The position numbers and the translations under genes were made by a program. Positions 49,257 to 59,041 of a stretch of 64,000 nucleotides of DNA are shown here, in pieces. Below the pieces are notes generated by a model. That model had not been told where the DNA came from. It ran no database searches and saw nothing but the letters and a program-made list of their open reading frames with translations. Source of the DNA: Hyphobacterium indicum. GTDB taxonomy: Bacteria; Pseudomonadota; Alphaproteobacteria; Caulobacterales; Maricaulaceae. Location of the stretch: the NCBI RefSeq assembly GCF_003129605.1, contig NZ_QBDX01000004.1:186001-250000 (forward strand). Reading direction: 5' to 3'. The stretch's first letter is position 1, and each line of letters begins with the position of its first letter.

Positions 49257-51353
49257 ATGCGAGGGAGATTTGCGGCCTGCGCGTCTGCGCTGGCTCTGGG
49301 CCTGTTTGCCGCCACGGCAAATGCCCAGGAAAACACCACCCATTCCGGTGAAAACCCAAGTTCGGCGATTGTCGGCTTCGGCACCGACTTCTTCACATCC
49401 TTCAATCCGGTCACCGCACTGGACATGGTCAGCCGCATTCCGGGCTTTTCCCTGTCCGGCGGAGATACCGAGCGCCGCGGACTGGCCGATTCCTTCGGCA
49501 ATCTGCTGGTTGACGGGCGGCGGCCCTCGAACAAGACGATCTCGCTCGAAACCGTGCTGCAGCGGATCAATGCCGCAGATGTCGAGCGGGTCGAGCTGAT
49601 CCGCGAACCCGTACCGCAATACGAAATGCGCGGCCATGCCAGGCTGGTGAATGTCGTGCTGCGCGAGGGCGCCGGCTCGTCCGGTTCATGGTCGGCGCGG
49701 GTCAATCATTTTGACGGCGGGCGAATCGGCGGTGTCACTGAGATCGCATACGCCACGCGGCTGGGCGAAACCGATCTGAATATCGGCCTCGAATCCATTT
49801 TGCGCGGCCCCCGCATCCGGCGCCGCGAATCGCTCTTTGACGGGGCTGGTGCGCAAACCGAGGCGCGCGACGAGAATGAGCAGCGCCGCTATTGGGAACA
49901 TGTTGCGACCGCTTCCCTGGCCCGCCAGCTCGGCGAGGACACACGTCTGCAACTGGATGGCCGGTTTTTCTTCTGGGAATGGCGGCGGCATCAGAATTCC
50001 TTCGTCGACGGCTTTGCCGGCGGCACGGTCTTCCCGCTTCGCTATGAACAGTCAGCGACCACGAATTACGGTCAGGGCGGATCGTTCACCGGCACACTGA
50101 ACCATGATTTCAGTGACCGGCTCTCATCCACGACGACACTCCTGTGGCGGCGCGAATTCTGGGATGATGGTCCGGAGCCGTTCGAAACCTTCGATCCCGT
50201 GAATTTTGTCGACGCCGTCATCTTTACGGCGAATGCCTACACTTCAGAAACCGTGCTCCGTCAGAGCCTGAATTATACCGTGAATGACCGCCACACCGTC
50301 GAGTTCGGGGCGGAAGCCGCGATCAACTGGCGCGACACATCGCTGAGCCTGCAGCTCGATGACGGCAACAGCGTCACGCCGATTCCTGTCCCCGTCGCCG
50401 ATACTCGCGTCGAGGAACGCCGCGCGGAGGCCTTCATCAATCATGTCTGGGCCATCAATGACGTGGTCAATCTGGAATCCGGCATCCGCTTCGAGGCGTC
50501 CGAAATCGAGCAGACTGGCGACACCCGGCAATCGCGGACATTCTCTTACCCGAAACCGTCCATAGCCCTGACCTGGCAGGCCCGTCCGGATACCAGCATC
50601 CGAATCGCCGGACGCCGTGATGTCGACCAGCTCAACTTCGGGAAATTCGCAAGCTCTGTGGATGTCGCCGACAATAACGCCGTCGTCGGCAATCCCGACT
50701 ATGAACCCCAGCGCACCTGGACACTGGAAGCCGAAGCCGAACGCCGGATCGGCGAAGGTGGCTCGGTCACCTTCCGCATCGGTCAGGACTGGATTGAAGG
50801 CGTTGATGATTTTATCTCGATTGTCACACCCAATGGGGTCTTCGATGCGCCGGGCAATATCGGCGATGGCACGATCTTCCGCCTGACCGGCGAATTTTCA
50901 ATGCCGCTCGACTCGATCGGTCTTTCCAATGCCGTGCTCGATGGGTTTCTGGAATGGTATGACACGGACATCTACGACACGCTGACACAGCAGCAACGCC
51001 ATCTGTCGAACTTTCGGGAGTGGGAATTGCGCCTGGACTACCGCCAGACTTTCCCGGCGCTCGACCTCGCCTGGGGATGGGACTATTTCTGGCTCTCGGA
51101 CGGCGAGGTGTTCCGCGCCCGCGAATACCGGCTCGAAGGCCATACCGACGGCGATCTCGATATTTATGTCGAGACCACGCGCTGGGCCGGGCTGACGGCC
51201 CGTCTCGGCATCGACCAGGCGCTCGATAACGGGTTTTCGCGGCAACGTGTCTTCTACAACGGGTCCCGCGCGCTGAATGTGATCGACGCCACCGAATACC
51301 AGAATCGCCGCGAAGGGCCGCTGATCTATCTGCAGCTTCGCGGCACCTTCTGA
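49257..51353 (+). CDS. TonB-dependent outer-membrane receptor
   Basis: 698 residues. Signal peptide (ALALGLFAATANAQ), a plug domain starting NPVTALDMVSRIPGFSLSGGD and including NLLVDGRRPSNK and VERVELIREPVPQYEMRG, then a 22-strand-type beta barrel ending in an aromatic-rich strand with C-terminal Phe (LIYLQLRGTF). No N-terminal STN signalling domain and no clear ligand signature. No paired sigma/anti-sigma genes are nearby. Next gene: a two-domain aspartic protease 69 bases downstream. Confidence 0.92.
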   Translation: MRGRFAACASALALGLFAATANAQENTTHSGENPSSAIVGFGTDFFTSFNPVTALDMVSRIPGFSLSGGDTERRGLADSFGNLLVDGRRPSNKTISLETVLQRINAADVERVELIREPVPQYEMRGHARLVNVVLREGAGSSGSWSARVNHFDGGRIGGVTEIAYATRLGETDLNIGLESILRGPRIRRRESLFDGAGAQTEARDENEQRRYWEHVATASLARQLGEDTRLQLDGRFFFWEWRRHQNSFVDGFAGGTVFPLRYEQSATTNYGQGGSFTGTLNHDFSDRLSSTTTLLWRREFWDDGPEPFETFDPVNFVDAVIFTANAYTSETVLRQSLNYTVNDRHTVEFGAEAAINWRDTSLSLQLDDGNSVTPIPVPVADTRVEERRAEAFINHVWAINDVVNLESGIRFEASEIEQTGDTRQSRTFSYPKPSIALTWQARPDTSIRIAGRRDVDQLNFGKFASSVDVADNNAVVGNPDYEPQRTWTLEAEAERRIGEGGSVTFRIGQDWIEGVDDFISIVTPNGVFDAPGNIGDGTIFRLTGEFSMPLDSIGLSNAVLDGFLEWYDTDIYDTLTQQQRHLSNFREWELRLDYRQTFPALDLAWGWDYFWLSDGEVFRAREYRLEGHTDGDLDIYVETTRWAGLTARLGIDQALDNGFSRQRVFYNGSRALNVIDATEYQNRREGPLIYLQLRGTF

Positions 51354-51422
51354 ACCGCTAACGCTTTTGTGTTTTCCAGTTGACCAGAGGCCCGCCTAAG
51401 CATGGACGCAAAAGGGAGAGTT

Positions 51423-52355
51423 ATGTCCATTCGTACAATGATATCTGCGGCCGCTCTCAGCCTGACGGCCTGGGGAATGGCCGGGGCCGATGATGCACTC
51501 GAACTCCGCCAATCCTATGCCGGACATTATGTCCTGCCGACCATGGTGGGCGATCGCGGCCCCTTCCCCTTCATTCTCGACACCGGTGCCAATCACACGG
51601 CCATCCTTGAACTGCTCGCGCACCAGCTGGATCTGTCGCTGCGGGACGGGGTTCCGGACACGCTCTATGGTCTGACCGGCTCGAATGCCACCGTCATTCT
51701 CGGGGTTGCCGCGCTGGATTTCGGGGCCGGCCCCGCGCCGGTCGAGCGGGCCGTGACGATAGATGCCGATGTCAATGCCGATCTGGTGGCTTTCGGCATT
51801 ATCGGGACAGATGCCTTCCGCGGCCAGCGTCTCGAAATCGACCTGACGGAATATGTGATCCGGGTCGATCCGGATGCGCCATGGGATCTGGATGAACTCG
51901 AAGGCCGGATCTCGCGCAATGGCATGTTGCTCGCCCGGGGCACGGTGAGCGGCATCGAAACCACCTTCATGATCGATACCGGCGCGACCCGCAGCTTCAT
52001 CAACCGCGCGCTCGCAGAAGAAGTCATGACCGGCCGTCAGATGCAGCGTGTCGAAGTGTTCGGCATGGGCCCGCAAGGCGGCAATGCCGGCGAGGTGGGC
52101 ATCGGCACCGTGCGCTTCACCGGCCTGTGTCATCGCAATGTCAGGGCGCTGGCGAGCGATTTTCCGATCTTTGAAACGCTGGATCTGGCCGATGAGCCGG
52201 CCATGATCGTCGGCCTGGACCTGCTCGACCAGGGCGTGATCCGGATCGACTTTACCAACGGTGTTTTCACCATCGACAGCTCCGCGGCCTGCCGGCGGCG
52301 GTCGTCCAGCCTGCTCGACCGCAATCTCATCTATGACCGCTGGGGCGATGACTGA
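51423..52355 (+). CDS. secreted two-domain retropepsin-like aspartic protease
   Basis: 310 residues from the ATG at 51423 (GGGAGAG just upstream). Signal peptide to about residue 22, then two tandem retropepsin-like halves, each with a catalytic motif: ILDTGANHT (Asp53) and MIDTGATRS (Asp185), and each with a later hydrophobic-Gly (IIGTD; VGLDLL). The two Asp could form one active site within a single chain. Periplasmic location is predicted; substrates are unknown. It may be cotranscribed with the receptor. Confidence 0.85.
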   Translation: MSIRTMISAAALSLTAWGMAGADDALELRQSYAGHYVLPTMVGDRGPFPFILDTGANHTAILELLAHQLDLSLRDGVPDTLYGLTGSNATVILGVAALDFGAGPAPVERAVTIDADVNADLVAFGIIGTDAFRGQRLEIDLTEYVIRVDPDAPWDLDELEGRISRNGMLLARGTVSGIETTFMIDTGATRSFINRALAEEVMTGRQMQRVEVFGMGPQGGNAGEVGIGTVRFTGLCHRNVRALASDFPIFETLDLADEPAMIVGLDLLDQGVIRIDFTNGVFTIDSSAACRRRSSSLLDRNLIYDRWGDD

Positions 52356-52375
52356 GCCCCGTTCCGGATAAGAAA

Positions 52376-52408
52376 AAACCGCCGCGGAACCCGGTTCCGC
52401 GGCGGTTT
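52376..52408. terminator. bidirectional terminator between protease and peptide transporter genes
   Basis: A near-perfect hairpin AAACCGCCGCGGAACC / GGTTCCGCGGCGGTTT flanked by AAGAAAA on the left and TTTGGTTT on the right. It separates two convergent genes, so it can stop transcription from both sides. Confidence 0.88.
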
Positions 52409-52430
52409 GGTTTCCGCTCTCAATAAAGCG

Positions 52431-54239
52431 TCACGGGGCTCCGGACGAACGGTCCATGGACGGACCTCCCGCTTCGGTATCCTCCGGATGCGGTGTCATC
52501 GTGCCGTCTGCATCGCCCATCAGCTTCTTGATGATCGGTGAGATCAGCAACATGCCGACCGCAATCGCCATCGCGATCAAACCAACCTGCGTATAGACCG
52601 CCGTATAGGTGGCCTTGGCCGCTTCCACATCGGTCAGCTGCCCGCCAATGGTTTCCGCGCCCGTTGACGAGGCAATGATCCCCGCAAGGAAGTTGGACAG
52701 GCCGGAATAGAGGAACCAGGCCCCCATCGTCATGCCCACCACGCGCGCCGGGGCCAGCTTGGTGACCGCCGACAGGCCGACCGGCGACAGCATCAACTCG
52801 CCCATCGTGTGAACAAAGTAGATGAGGAATATGAAGTAAACGGCTGTCATCCCCGCCGTGCCGCTGACATTCATGCCCAGCACCAGTGCCAGAAATCCGA
52901 GACCGACGAGGAAAACGCCGAAGGCGAATTTCACCGGCGTCGACGGATTCATCCGCCGCTTGGCGAGATAGATCCACAGCCAGGCGATCAGCGGCGCGAA
53001 GATGAATATGAAAGCCGCATTCAGGCTCTGGAAGACCGGTGCCGGCACCGACCAGCCAAACATGGTGCGGTCAACAAGCCGGTCGGTAAACAGGTTCAGC
53101 GAGGAGCCGGCCTGTTCAAACAGCGCCCAGAACGGGATCTGAGCCAGCACGAAATAGATCGCGGCGAACATCTGACCGCGTTCCTGGCCGGCCGTCTTGG
53201 TGAAAGCGTAAATCACCAGGAAAGCCAGCATGATCAGGCCGAGCGGACCCAGAATGCCGCCCATATATTGCGGGTTCATCACCGCCAGCATGGAAATGCC
53301 GATAATCGCCAGTCCCGCCAGATAGCAGGCCCATTCCACATTGACCGGGCCGAAGACCTTCTTTTTCAGCTTCTCGGCATCCGGCGGATCGGCACGGCCC
53401 TCCAGCCATCCCTGGAAGAACAGGAAGGTCAGCAAACCGACCAGCATGCCCACACCCGCGAGCCCGAAGCCCCACGCCCAGCCATAGACAATGCCGATAA
53501 TCCCGACCGTGATCGAGGACAGGAAGGACCCCAGATTGATGCCCATATAGAACAGGGTGAAACCGGAATCCCGGCGCGTATCGCCCAGCCCGTAAAGCGT
53601 GCCGACAATGGTCGAGATATTGGCTTTCAGAAAGCCCACACCGGCAATGATCAGGGCCAGCGCGAAATAGAGGATATTGACGTATAATTCTTCCTGCTCG
53701 ATCCGGGTCATGTCGCCGGAAAACTCGATCTGCGCGGGAAGACCGACCGCCGCCGGGTCGTCCACGATCATGACGCTGCCCTGGTTTTCAAACCGGATGA
53801 CGGACTGGCCGGAATCTGAAATGACGATCTGGTTGGCATCGCCGCCGCGGCCATCCAGTGTCAGCTGGTATTCCGCGCCTTCATACGTCATGATTTCGCG
53901 GGAGCCGGCGCCTTCAAAGGCCATCATGCCGTGACCCAGAACGAGGAGAATCGCCCCGTAGGTCACCGCTTTTCTTTGCCCCAGATAACGGTCGGCGAGC
54001 GTGCCGCCGATGATCGTCATCACATAGACCAGCGCCGTATAGGCACCATAGATCAGGGTCGAGCGCTCATCCGAGAACAGGAAGTGCTGTGTCAGATAGA
54101 TGATCAGCAGGCCGCGCATTCCGTAATAGGAAAAGCGTTCCCACATCTCGGTGAAAAACAGGATGGCCAGCCCTTTCGGGTGGCCGAAGAAACTGGTGTC
54201 CTGCGATGCAGGCGTTACCGAAGCCGTTGTATCAGTCAA
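52431..54239 (-). CDS. POT-family proton:oligopeptide symporter with periplasmic insert
   Basis: 602 residues. The proton-coupling motif EMWERFSYYG at residues 31-40, the A-loop TLADRYLGQRK, and the later helices with FFIGINLGSF-like (FYMGINLGSF) and PxxxxIPLFAL-type (AQIPFWALFEQAGSS) segments identify the PTR2/POT family. Between helices 3 and 4, residues about 110-186 form a polar, beta-looking segment (EGAEYQLTLDG, NQIVISDSGQSVIRFEN) far longer than the short loop of DtpA-type members. It imports di/tripeptides. Confidence 0.93.
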   Translation of the reverse strand: MTDTTASVTPASQDTSFFGHPKGLAILFFTEMWERFSYYGMRGLLIIYLTQHFLFSDERSTLIYGAYTALVYVMTIIGGTLADRYLGQRKAVTYGAILLVLGHGMMAFEGAGSREIMTYEGAEYQLTLDGRGGDANQIVISDSGQSVIRFENQGSVMIVDDPAAVGLPAQIEFSGDMTRIEQEELYVNILYFALALIIAGVGFLKANISTIVGTLYGLGDTRRDSGFTLFYMGINLGSFLSSITVGIIGIVYGWAWGFGLAGVGMLVGLLTFLFFQGWLEGRADPPDAEKLKKKVFGPVNVEWACYLAGLAIIGISMLAVMNPQYMGGILGPLGLIMLAFLVIYAFTKTAGQERGQMFAAIYFVLAQIPFWALFEQAGSSLNLFTDRLVDRTMFGWSVPAPVFQSLNAAFIFIFAPLIAWLWIYLAKRRMNPSTPVKFAFGVFLVGLGFLALVLGMNVSGTAGMTAVYFIFLIYFVHTMGELMLSPVGLSAVTKLAPARVVGMTMGAWFLYSGLSNFLAGIIASSTGAETIGGQLTDVEAAKATYTAVYTQVGLIAMAIAVGMLLISPIIKKLMGDADGTMTPHPEDTEAGGPSMDRSSGAP

Positions 54240-54332
54240 AAAAACCTCCCCGATTCCGGCATGCGCCGGGTGTCGGGCGGCACTTGACCACGGCGTTAAC
54301 CACAGAACAAGCCGGGTCCTGTCACGAAACTG

Positions 54333-55706
54333 TCAGTAAGCGCATTCGCGGAAAGCGGGATCGACCGAATACTCCCATCCGGAATGATAGCGCTGCAGGA
54401 GTTCGCGCGCCGGACTGCGGCCGCTAGCGGCAATCGCGTCCAGCTCGTCCAGGAAGATGGTTTCATTCTCGCCATGCCCGTTCGGACGGCCGCGCGCCCG
54501 CAATCCGTCCCGGGAAATGGCCAGCACATCCTTGGCAATGTCCTGCAGAGTCCGGTCGCGGAAGGGCGCATGCAGCGCCAACTTCGCGGCTCCACGGCGC
54601 AAATCCTCGCGTTCTTCGGCGGTCCAGTCCCGGACCAGATTCCACGCCGCATCCAGCGACGCGTCATCATAGAGAATACCCGTCCAGAAGGCCGGCAACG
54701 CACACAGCCGGTTCCAGGGACCGCCATCCGCGCCGCGCATTTCTAGAAAGGTTTTCAGCCGCACTTCGGGGAAGATGGTCGACAGGTGATCGTCGAAATC
54801 CTCCATGGTCGGGCGCTCGCCCGGCAACACCGGCAGCTTTCCGGCGAGGAAATCGCGGAAGCTCAGCCCCGTGGCATCGATAAACTCGCCCTTGCGTTTG
54901 ACGAAATACATCGGCACGTCCAGCGCATATTCGACATAGCGCTCGAAACCCATCCCGTCCTCGAACACGAAGGGCAGCATGCCGGTGCGGTTGTTGTCCG
55001 TGTCGGTCCAGATATGCGCCCGGTAGGACATGAAGCCGTTCGGCTTGCCTTCGGTGAAGGGCGAATTGGCGAACAGCGCGGTTGCTACCGGCTGCAGCGC
55101 CAGCGAGACGCGGAACATCTTCACCATCGTCGCTTCGCTGTCGAAATCGAGATTCACCTGCACCGTGCAGGAGCGGAACATCATCTGATGCCCCAGCGTG
55201 CCGACCTTGGGCATGTAGGCTTTCATCAGGCCATAGCGGCCCTTCGGCATCATCGGCGTTTCTTCAAGCGTCCATTTCGGCGAAAAACCCAGCCCCAGAA
55301 AGCCGGCCCCGATTTCATCGGCCACGGCGCGCACTTCGCGCAGATGCGAATTCACTTCCGCACAGGTCTGGTGGACGGTTTCCAGCGGCGCGCCTGACAG
55401 TTCAAACTGCCCGCCCGGTTCCAGGCTGACGCTGGCACCCTCGCGCTTCAGGGCAATCGGCTTGCCCTTTTCCAGCACGGGCTCCCAGCCGAACCGCGTC
55501 AGGCCTTCCAGCATCTTGCGCACGGTCGGGCCGTCGCCTTCATAGGGCAAGGGGCCGTGATCGCTCAGACGGAAGCCGAATTTCTCGTGCTCGGTGCCGA
55601 TGCGCCACCGGTCCTTGGGCTTGCAGCCCGTGGCCAGATGGTCCGCCATCTCGCTGATGGTTTCGATGACCGGCCCCTGGCCGCCGTCTGAATAGGATCC
55701 GCTCAA
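54333..55706 (-). CDS. gshA: glutamate-cysteine ligase
   Basis: 457 residues from the TTG at 55706, preceded by GGGGAG; the open frame also allows a GTG at 55775 without a ribosome site. The plant/alphaproteobacterial type of Gsh[34 protein letters not shown] and [22 protein letters not shown] in pieces. It catalyses the first step of glutathione synthesis. Together with rsmE it forms a conserved pair. Confidence 0.95.
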   Translation of the reverse strand: MSGSYSDGGQGPVIETISEMADHLATGCKPKDRWRIGTEHEKFGFRLSDHGPLPYEGDGPTVRKMLEGLTRFGWEPVLEKGKPIALKREGASVSLEPGGQFELSGAPLETVHQTCAEVNSHLREVRAVADEIGAGFLGLGFSPKWTLEETPMMPKGRYGLMKAYMPKVGTLGHQMMFRSCTVQVNLDFDSEATMVKMFRVSLALQPVATALFANSPFTEGKPNGFMSYRAHIWTDTDNNRTGMLPFVFEDGMGFERYVEYALDVPMYFVKRKGEFIDATGLSFRDFLAGKLPVLPGERPTMEDFDDHLSTIFPEVRLKTFLEMRGADGGPWNRLCALPAFWTGILYDDASLDAAWNLVRDWTAEEREDLRRGAAKLALHAPFRDRTLQDIAKDVLAISRDGLRARGRPNGHGENETIFLDELDAIAASGRSPARELLQRYHSGWEYSVDPAFRECAY

Positions 55707-55778
55707 AAGCTTGCCGCTCCCCTTGCCCTTTTCGCCTAGGTAGTCAGCCGGTATGCGTCCGGCAAGGCGGAACACGCA

Positions 55779-56525
55779 TTAATCACGCGCTTGTGCGTGC
55801 CCGGCCCAGTCCCCGCAACCGCTTTGCCAGAGCGTCAGGGCCGCCGCCACAGCCGTATCCGCCCGCAATATGCGCGGCCCGAGGCTGACCGGCATTGCGG
55901 CAGGCAGGCGGCGGATGCGGTCACGCTCTTCGGGTGTGAACCCGCCTTCCGGCCCGATCAGTATGGCGGCCTTGCTGGCGCCGCGGCCCCGCAATGCCTC
56001 TGCCATCGGCGGCGCTTCCCCCGCCTCGTCGCAAAAGATCAGGACGCGGTCAGCCGGCCATCCATTGAGAACGGCGTCCAGTTTTTCAGCTTCAAAAATC
56101 TCCGGCAGGTCAAAACGCTCGGTCTGCTCGGCCGCTTCCCGTGCCAGCGCCGCCAGCCGGTCGATTCGCACCTTGTCGGCAATGGTCCGCCGGGTCAGCA
56201 CCGGGCGGATCCGGCGCACGCCGAGTTCCGTGGCTTTTTCCACAATGAAATCGGTCCGCGCTTTCTTGACCGGCGCGAACAGCAGATCGAGATCCGGGAC
56301 GCCCTGCGCAGCGCGCAGCTTTTCTTCGGGCCGCAGGATCGTGCCCTTGCGGTCGGCTGTCAGGATGACGGCGCGCCATTCCCCGTCCTGGGCATTGAAA
56401 AGCCTGACACTATCACCGGCCTGACGGCGCATGACGGAGACCAGGTAATGGCTCTCATCGCGGCCGAGCCTGATCTCGTCCGAAGCGCGCAGCGGATCGC
56501 CGTAGTATAGGCGCGGGTCTGTCAT
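55779..56525 (-). CDS. rsmE: 16S rRNA (uracil-1498-N3)-methyltransferase
   Basis: 248 residues from the ATG at 56525: N-terminal PUA-like domain (RLYYGDPLRASDEIRLG, HYLVSVMRRQAGDSVRLF) and a SPOUT knot with KKARTDFIVEKATELGVRRI and LIGPEGGFTPEERD. The upstream extension to 56603 would overlap the ubiA promoter region. It diverges from ubiA and precedes gshA. Confidence 0.95.
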   Translation of the reverse strand: MTDPRLYYGDPLRASDEIRLGRDESHYLVSVMRRQAGDSVRLFNAQDGEWRAVILTADRKGTILRPEEKLRAAQGVPDLDLLFAPVKKARTDFIVEKATELGVRRIRPVLTRRTIADKVRIDRLAALAREAAEQTERFDLPEIFEAEKLDAVLNGWPADRVLIFCDEAGEAPPMAEALRGRGASKAAILIGPEGGFTPEERDRIRRLPAAMPVSLGPRILRADTAVAAALTLWQSGCGDWAGHAQARD

Positions 56526-56601
56526 GCCTTGCCGGTACGCATGTGCAGCTGCGGCGTCAACTCTCTTGCCCGGCTTTGCCGGATCAGGGCAGATTGGGCG
56601 C

Positions 56602-57534
56602 ATGGTTATGCAATCGGATCGGCGGGTGGCAGACAGCCTCCCGAAAAGCTGGGTGGATCATGCCCCGGACCGGTTCCGGCCGTTCCTGCGGCTCGCCCGC
56701 TATGACCGGCCCGTGGGGTTCTGGCTGCTGGCGATTCCCTGCTGGACCGGTCTGCTGCTCGCCCGTCTCGGCAGCGGCCTTGCCCCGCAATGGAGTGATC
56801 TCGGCCTGGCCGTATTATTCGCCATCGGCGCCATCGCCATGCGCGGCGCCGGCTGCACCTATAACGATATCGTGGACCGCGATCTCGACCGCCGCGTCGC
56901 GCGCACCGCAGACCGGCCGCTGGCGGCGGGCACGATCTCTGTCCGTTCGGCCTGGCTGTTCCTGCTGGCCCAATGCCTCACCGGCTTTGTCATCCTGATG
57001 CAATTGCCGCCGCTGGCCATCTGGATGGCACTCGGATCGCTGGTGCTGGTCGCCGCCTATCCGTTCATGAAGCGGATCACCTGGTGGCCGCAGGCCTGGC
57101 TGGGGCTGACTTTCAACTGGGGTGTGCTGGTCGGATATGCCGCCATTGCCGGCCGGATCGATGCGCCCATGCTGCTCCTCTATGCGTCCAGCGTGTTCTG
57201 GACGATCGGCTATGACACCATCTATGCCTGTCAGGACAGGGAGGATGACGCGCTTGTCGGCGTCAAGTCCACGGCCCGGGCCCTGCAGGCTCATCTGCAT
57301 CTCTGGCTGTGGGGGTTTTACGGGCTCACCGCAGCGCTTGCCGCCCTCGCGGGCGTACTCGCCGGAGCGCCTGTGTGGTTCGCGCTGGCCCTCCTGCCTT
57401 TCACGTTTCACCTGTTCGACCAGATCCGCAAGGTCGATCCGGAAGACGGGCGGGCCTGCCTGGCCGTGTTCAGAAGCAACCGGACAACCGGCCTCCTGCT
57501 GGCAGCGGCCTTTCTTGTCTGTTCGTTCATTTGA
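56602..57534 (+). CDS. ubiA: 4-hydroxybenzoate polyprenyltransferase
   Basis: About 310 residues with eight or nine helices and both Asp-rich motifs: NDIVDRDLDRRVARTADRP and DTIYACQDREDD. It attaches the polyprenyl tail, made from the product of the prenyl synthase at 5.6 kb, to 4-hydroxybenzoate for ubiquinone. Starts at 56602 or 56608 are both possible. It is divergent from rsmE by 76 bases. Confidence 0.95.
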   Translation: MVMQSDRRVADSLPKSWVDHAPDRFRPFLRLARYDRPVGFWLLAIPCWTGLLLARLGSGLAPQWSDLGLAVLFAIGAIAMRGAGCTYNDIVDRDLDRRVARTADRPLAAGTISVRSAWLFLLAQCLTGFVILMQLPPLAIWMALGSLVLVAAYPFMKRITWWPQAWLGLTFNWGVLVGYAAIAGRIDAPMLLLYASSVFWTIGYDTIYACQDREDDALVGVKSTARALQAHLHLWLWGFYGLTAALAALAGVLAGAPVWFALALLPFTFHLFDQIRKVDPEDGRACLAVFRSNRTTGLLLAAAFLVCSFI

Positions 57535-57606
57535 CCTTTGCCGCGCAACGTGGCGGGATAGCGTGAAACTTGCGCCAGAAGCGGCGCGAATTGAGGGAGG
57601 CGATTT

Positions 57607-59031
57607 ATGGTAAACCGGCTATTGGCCGTATTGGGAGCCGCTGCGCTGTTTGCCTGCAGCGAACCGGTGACCCCACCGGACACCGATACCACGACGGACC
57701 ACACACAGACCGACAGCACCGTTTCGGGCATTCAGCTGGATGTGCAATATCACACGCTGGACAATGGCTTGCGGGTCGTCCTGTCGCGCGATGCCTCGGT
57801 GCCGACCGCGACCGTGGCGGTCTATTACGGCGTCGGTTTCCGCAACGAGCCGCGCGGCCGCACCGGATTTGCCCACCTTTTCGAGCATCTGATGTTCGAG
57901 GGGTCGGAAAACCTTCCCGGCGGCACGATGACCAATCTCATCTATAATGCCGGCGGCGTTCAGAACGGCTCGACGCGTTTCGATTTCACCAACTATTTCG
58001 AGGTCGTGCCGCGGAATGCGCTGGAAGCCGTCATCTGGGCCGAAGCCGACCGCATGGCGCGCCCCATCATTGACGAGGAAAACCTGGCCGCCCAGGGCGG
58101 GGTCGTCGAAAACGAAGTGCTGGTGAATGTCATCAACCAGCCCTATGGCGGCTGGATCTGGATCGATCTGCCCATGCTGGCCAATGAAAACTGGCACAAT
58201 GCGCACAATTTCTATGGCGATCTGGAGGATCTCCGGGCCGCAACGCTGGACGATGTCCAGGCCTTCTTCGACACCTATTACGCCGTCAACAACGCCGTGA
58301 TCGTCGTCGTCGGCGACATTGACTATGACGAGACGCTCGGCTGGATCGAGGCCAATTTCGGCAATATCGAACCCGGCCCGCCCCTGCCGGAGATCGACAT
58401 TTCCGAACCGCGCCAGGAAGAAGAGAAATTCGGCGAGATCTATGACCGTCTCGCCCCGCAACCGGCGCTCGGCTTCGGCTATCACATGCCGGAACGCGGC
58501 ACGCCGGAATACTATGCCATGGCGGTGCTCGACCAGATTCTGGTCCAGGGCGATGACAGCCTCTTGAACCAGCGTATCGTCAATGAGGAAGGCTATGCCT
58601 CGAGCGTCTTTGGCGGCATCAACCTTCTTGGCAACATGTATAATTACAATGGCCCGATGCTCTGGTCCGCCGGCATGATCCATGGCGATGAATACGACCA
58701 TGAAGTGATCATGGGCGATGTCGATGAGGTCATTGAGGGCCTGCGCACCGAAGAGATCAGCCAGGAACAGCTGGACCGGGCGATCACGAAATTGCGGTCG
58801 CAATTCTACAATATTGTCGATTCCTCCTCGCGCTTCGGCCTGGCCGATCTGCTCGCGGTGTTCGCCATGTTCGATGATGATCCCACGCGCATCAACCGCA
58901 TCGAGGAAGGCTTTGATCAGGTCACACCGGAACTCGTTCTGGCGACCGCGCAGGAATATCTGCGTCCCACCAACCGATCGGTGCTGCGGGTCATTCCTGA
59001 CCCGGACGGCACGATGAGCGGCGAAGAGTGA
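57607..59031 (+). CDS. M16 zinc peptidase, lipoprotein, catalytic partner
   Basis: 474 residues with a lipobox (AALFAC, Cys 17), a Thr/Asp-rich linker, and the inverted zinc motif HLFEH (His90, Glu93, His94) in TGFAHLFEHLMFEGSENLPGG, with the downstream third ligand in GVVENEV. The second half carries the usual inactive M16 C-domain fold. Probably acts with the next gene, which lacks the zinc site, as a heterodimer in the periplasm (inference from family). AGGCGA precedes the ATG. Confidence 0.92.
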   Translation: MVNRLLAVLGAAALFACSEPVTPPDTDTTTDHTQTDSTVSGIQLDVQYHTLDNGLRVVLSRDASVPTATVAVYYGVGFRNEPRGRTGFAHLFEHLMFEGSENLPGGTMTNLIYNAGGVQNGSTRFDFTNYFEVVPRNALEAVIWAEADRMARPIIDEENLAAQGGVVENEVLVNVINQPYGGWIWIDLPMLANENWHNAHNFYGDLEDLRAATLDDVQAFFDTYYAVNNAVIVVVGDIDYDETLGWIEANFGNIEPGPPLPEIDISEPRQEEEKFGEIYDRLAPQPALGFGYHMPERGTPEYYAMAVLDQILVQGDDSLLNQRIVNEEGYASSVFGGINLLGNMYNYNGPMLWSAGMIHGDEYDHEVIMGDVDEVIEGLRTEEISQEQLDRAITKLRSQFYNIVDSSSRFGLADLLAVFAMFDDDPTRINRIEEGFDQVTPELVLATAQEYLRPTNRSVLRVIPDPDGTMSGEE

Positions 59032-59041
59032 TCTGGAGGAT

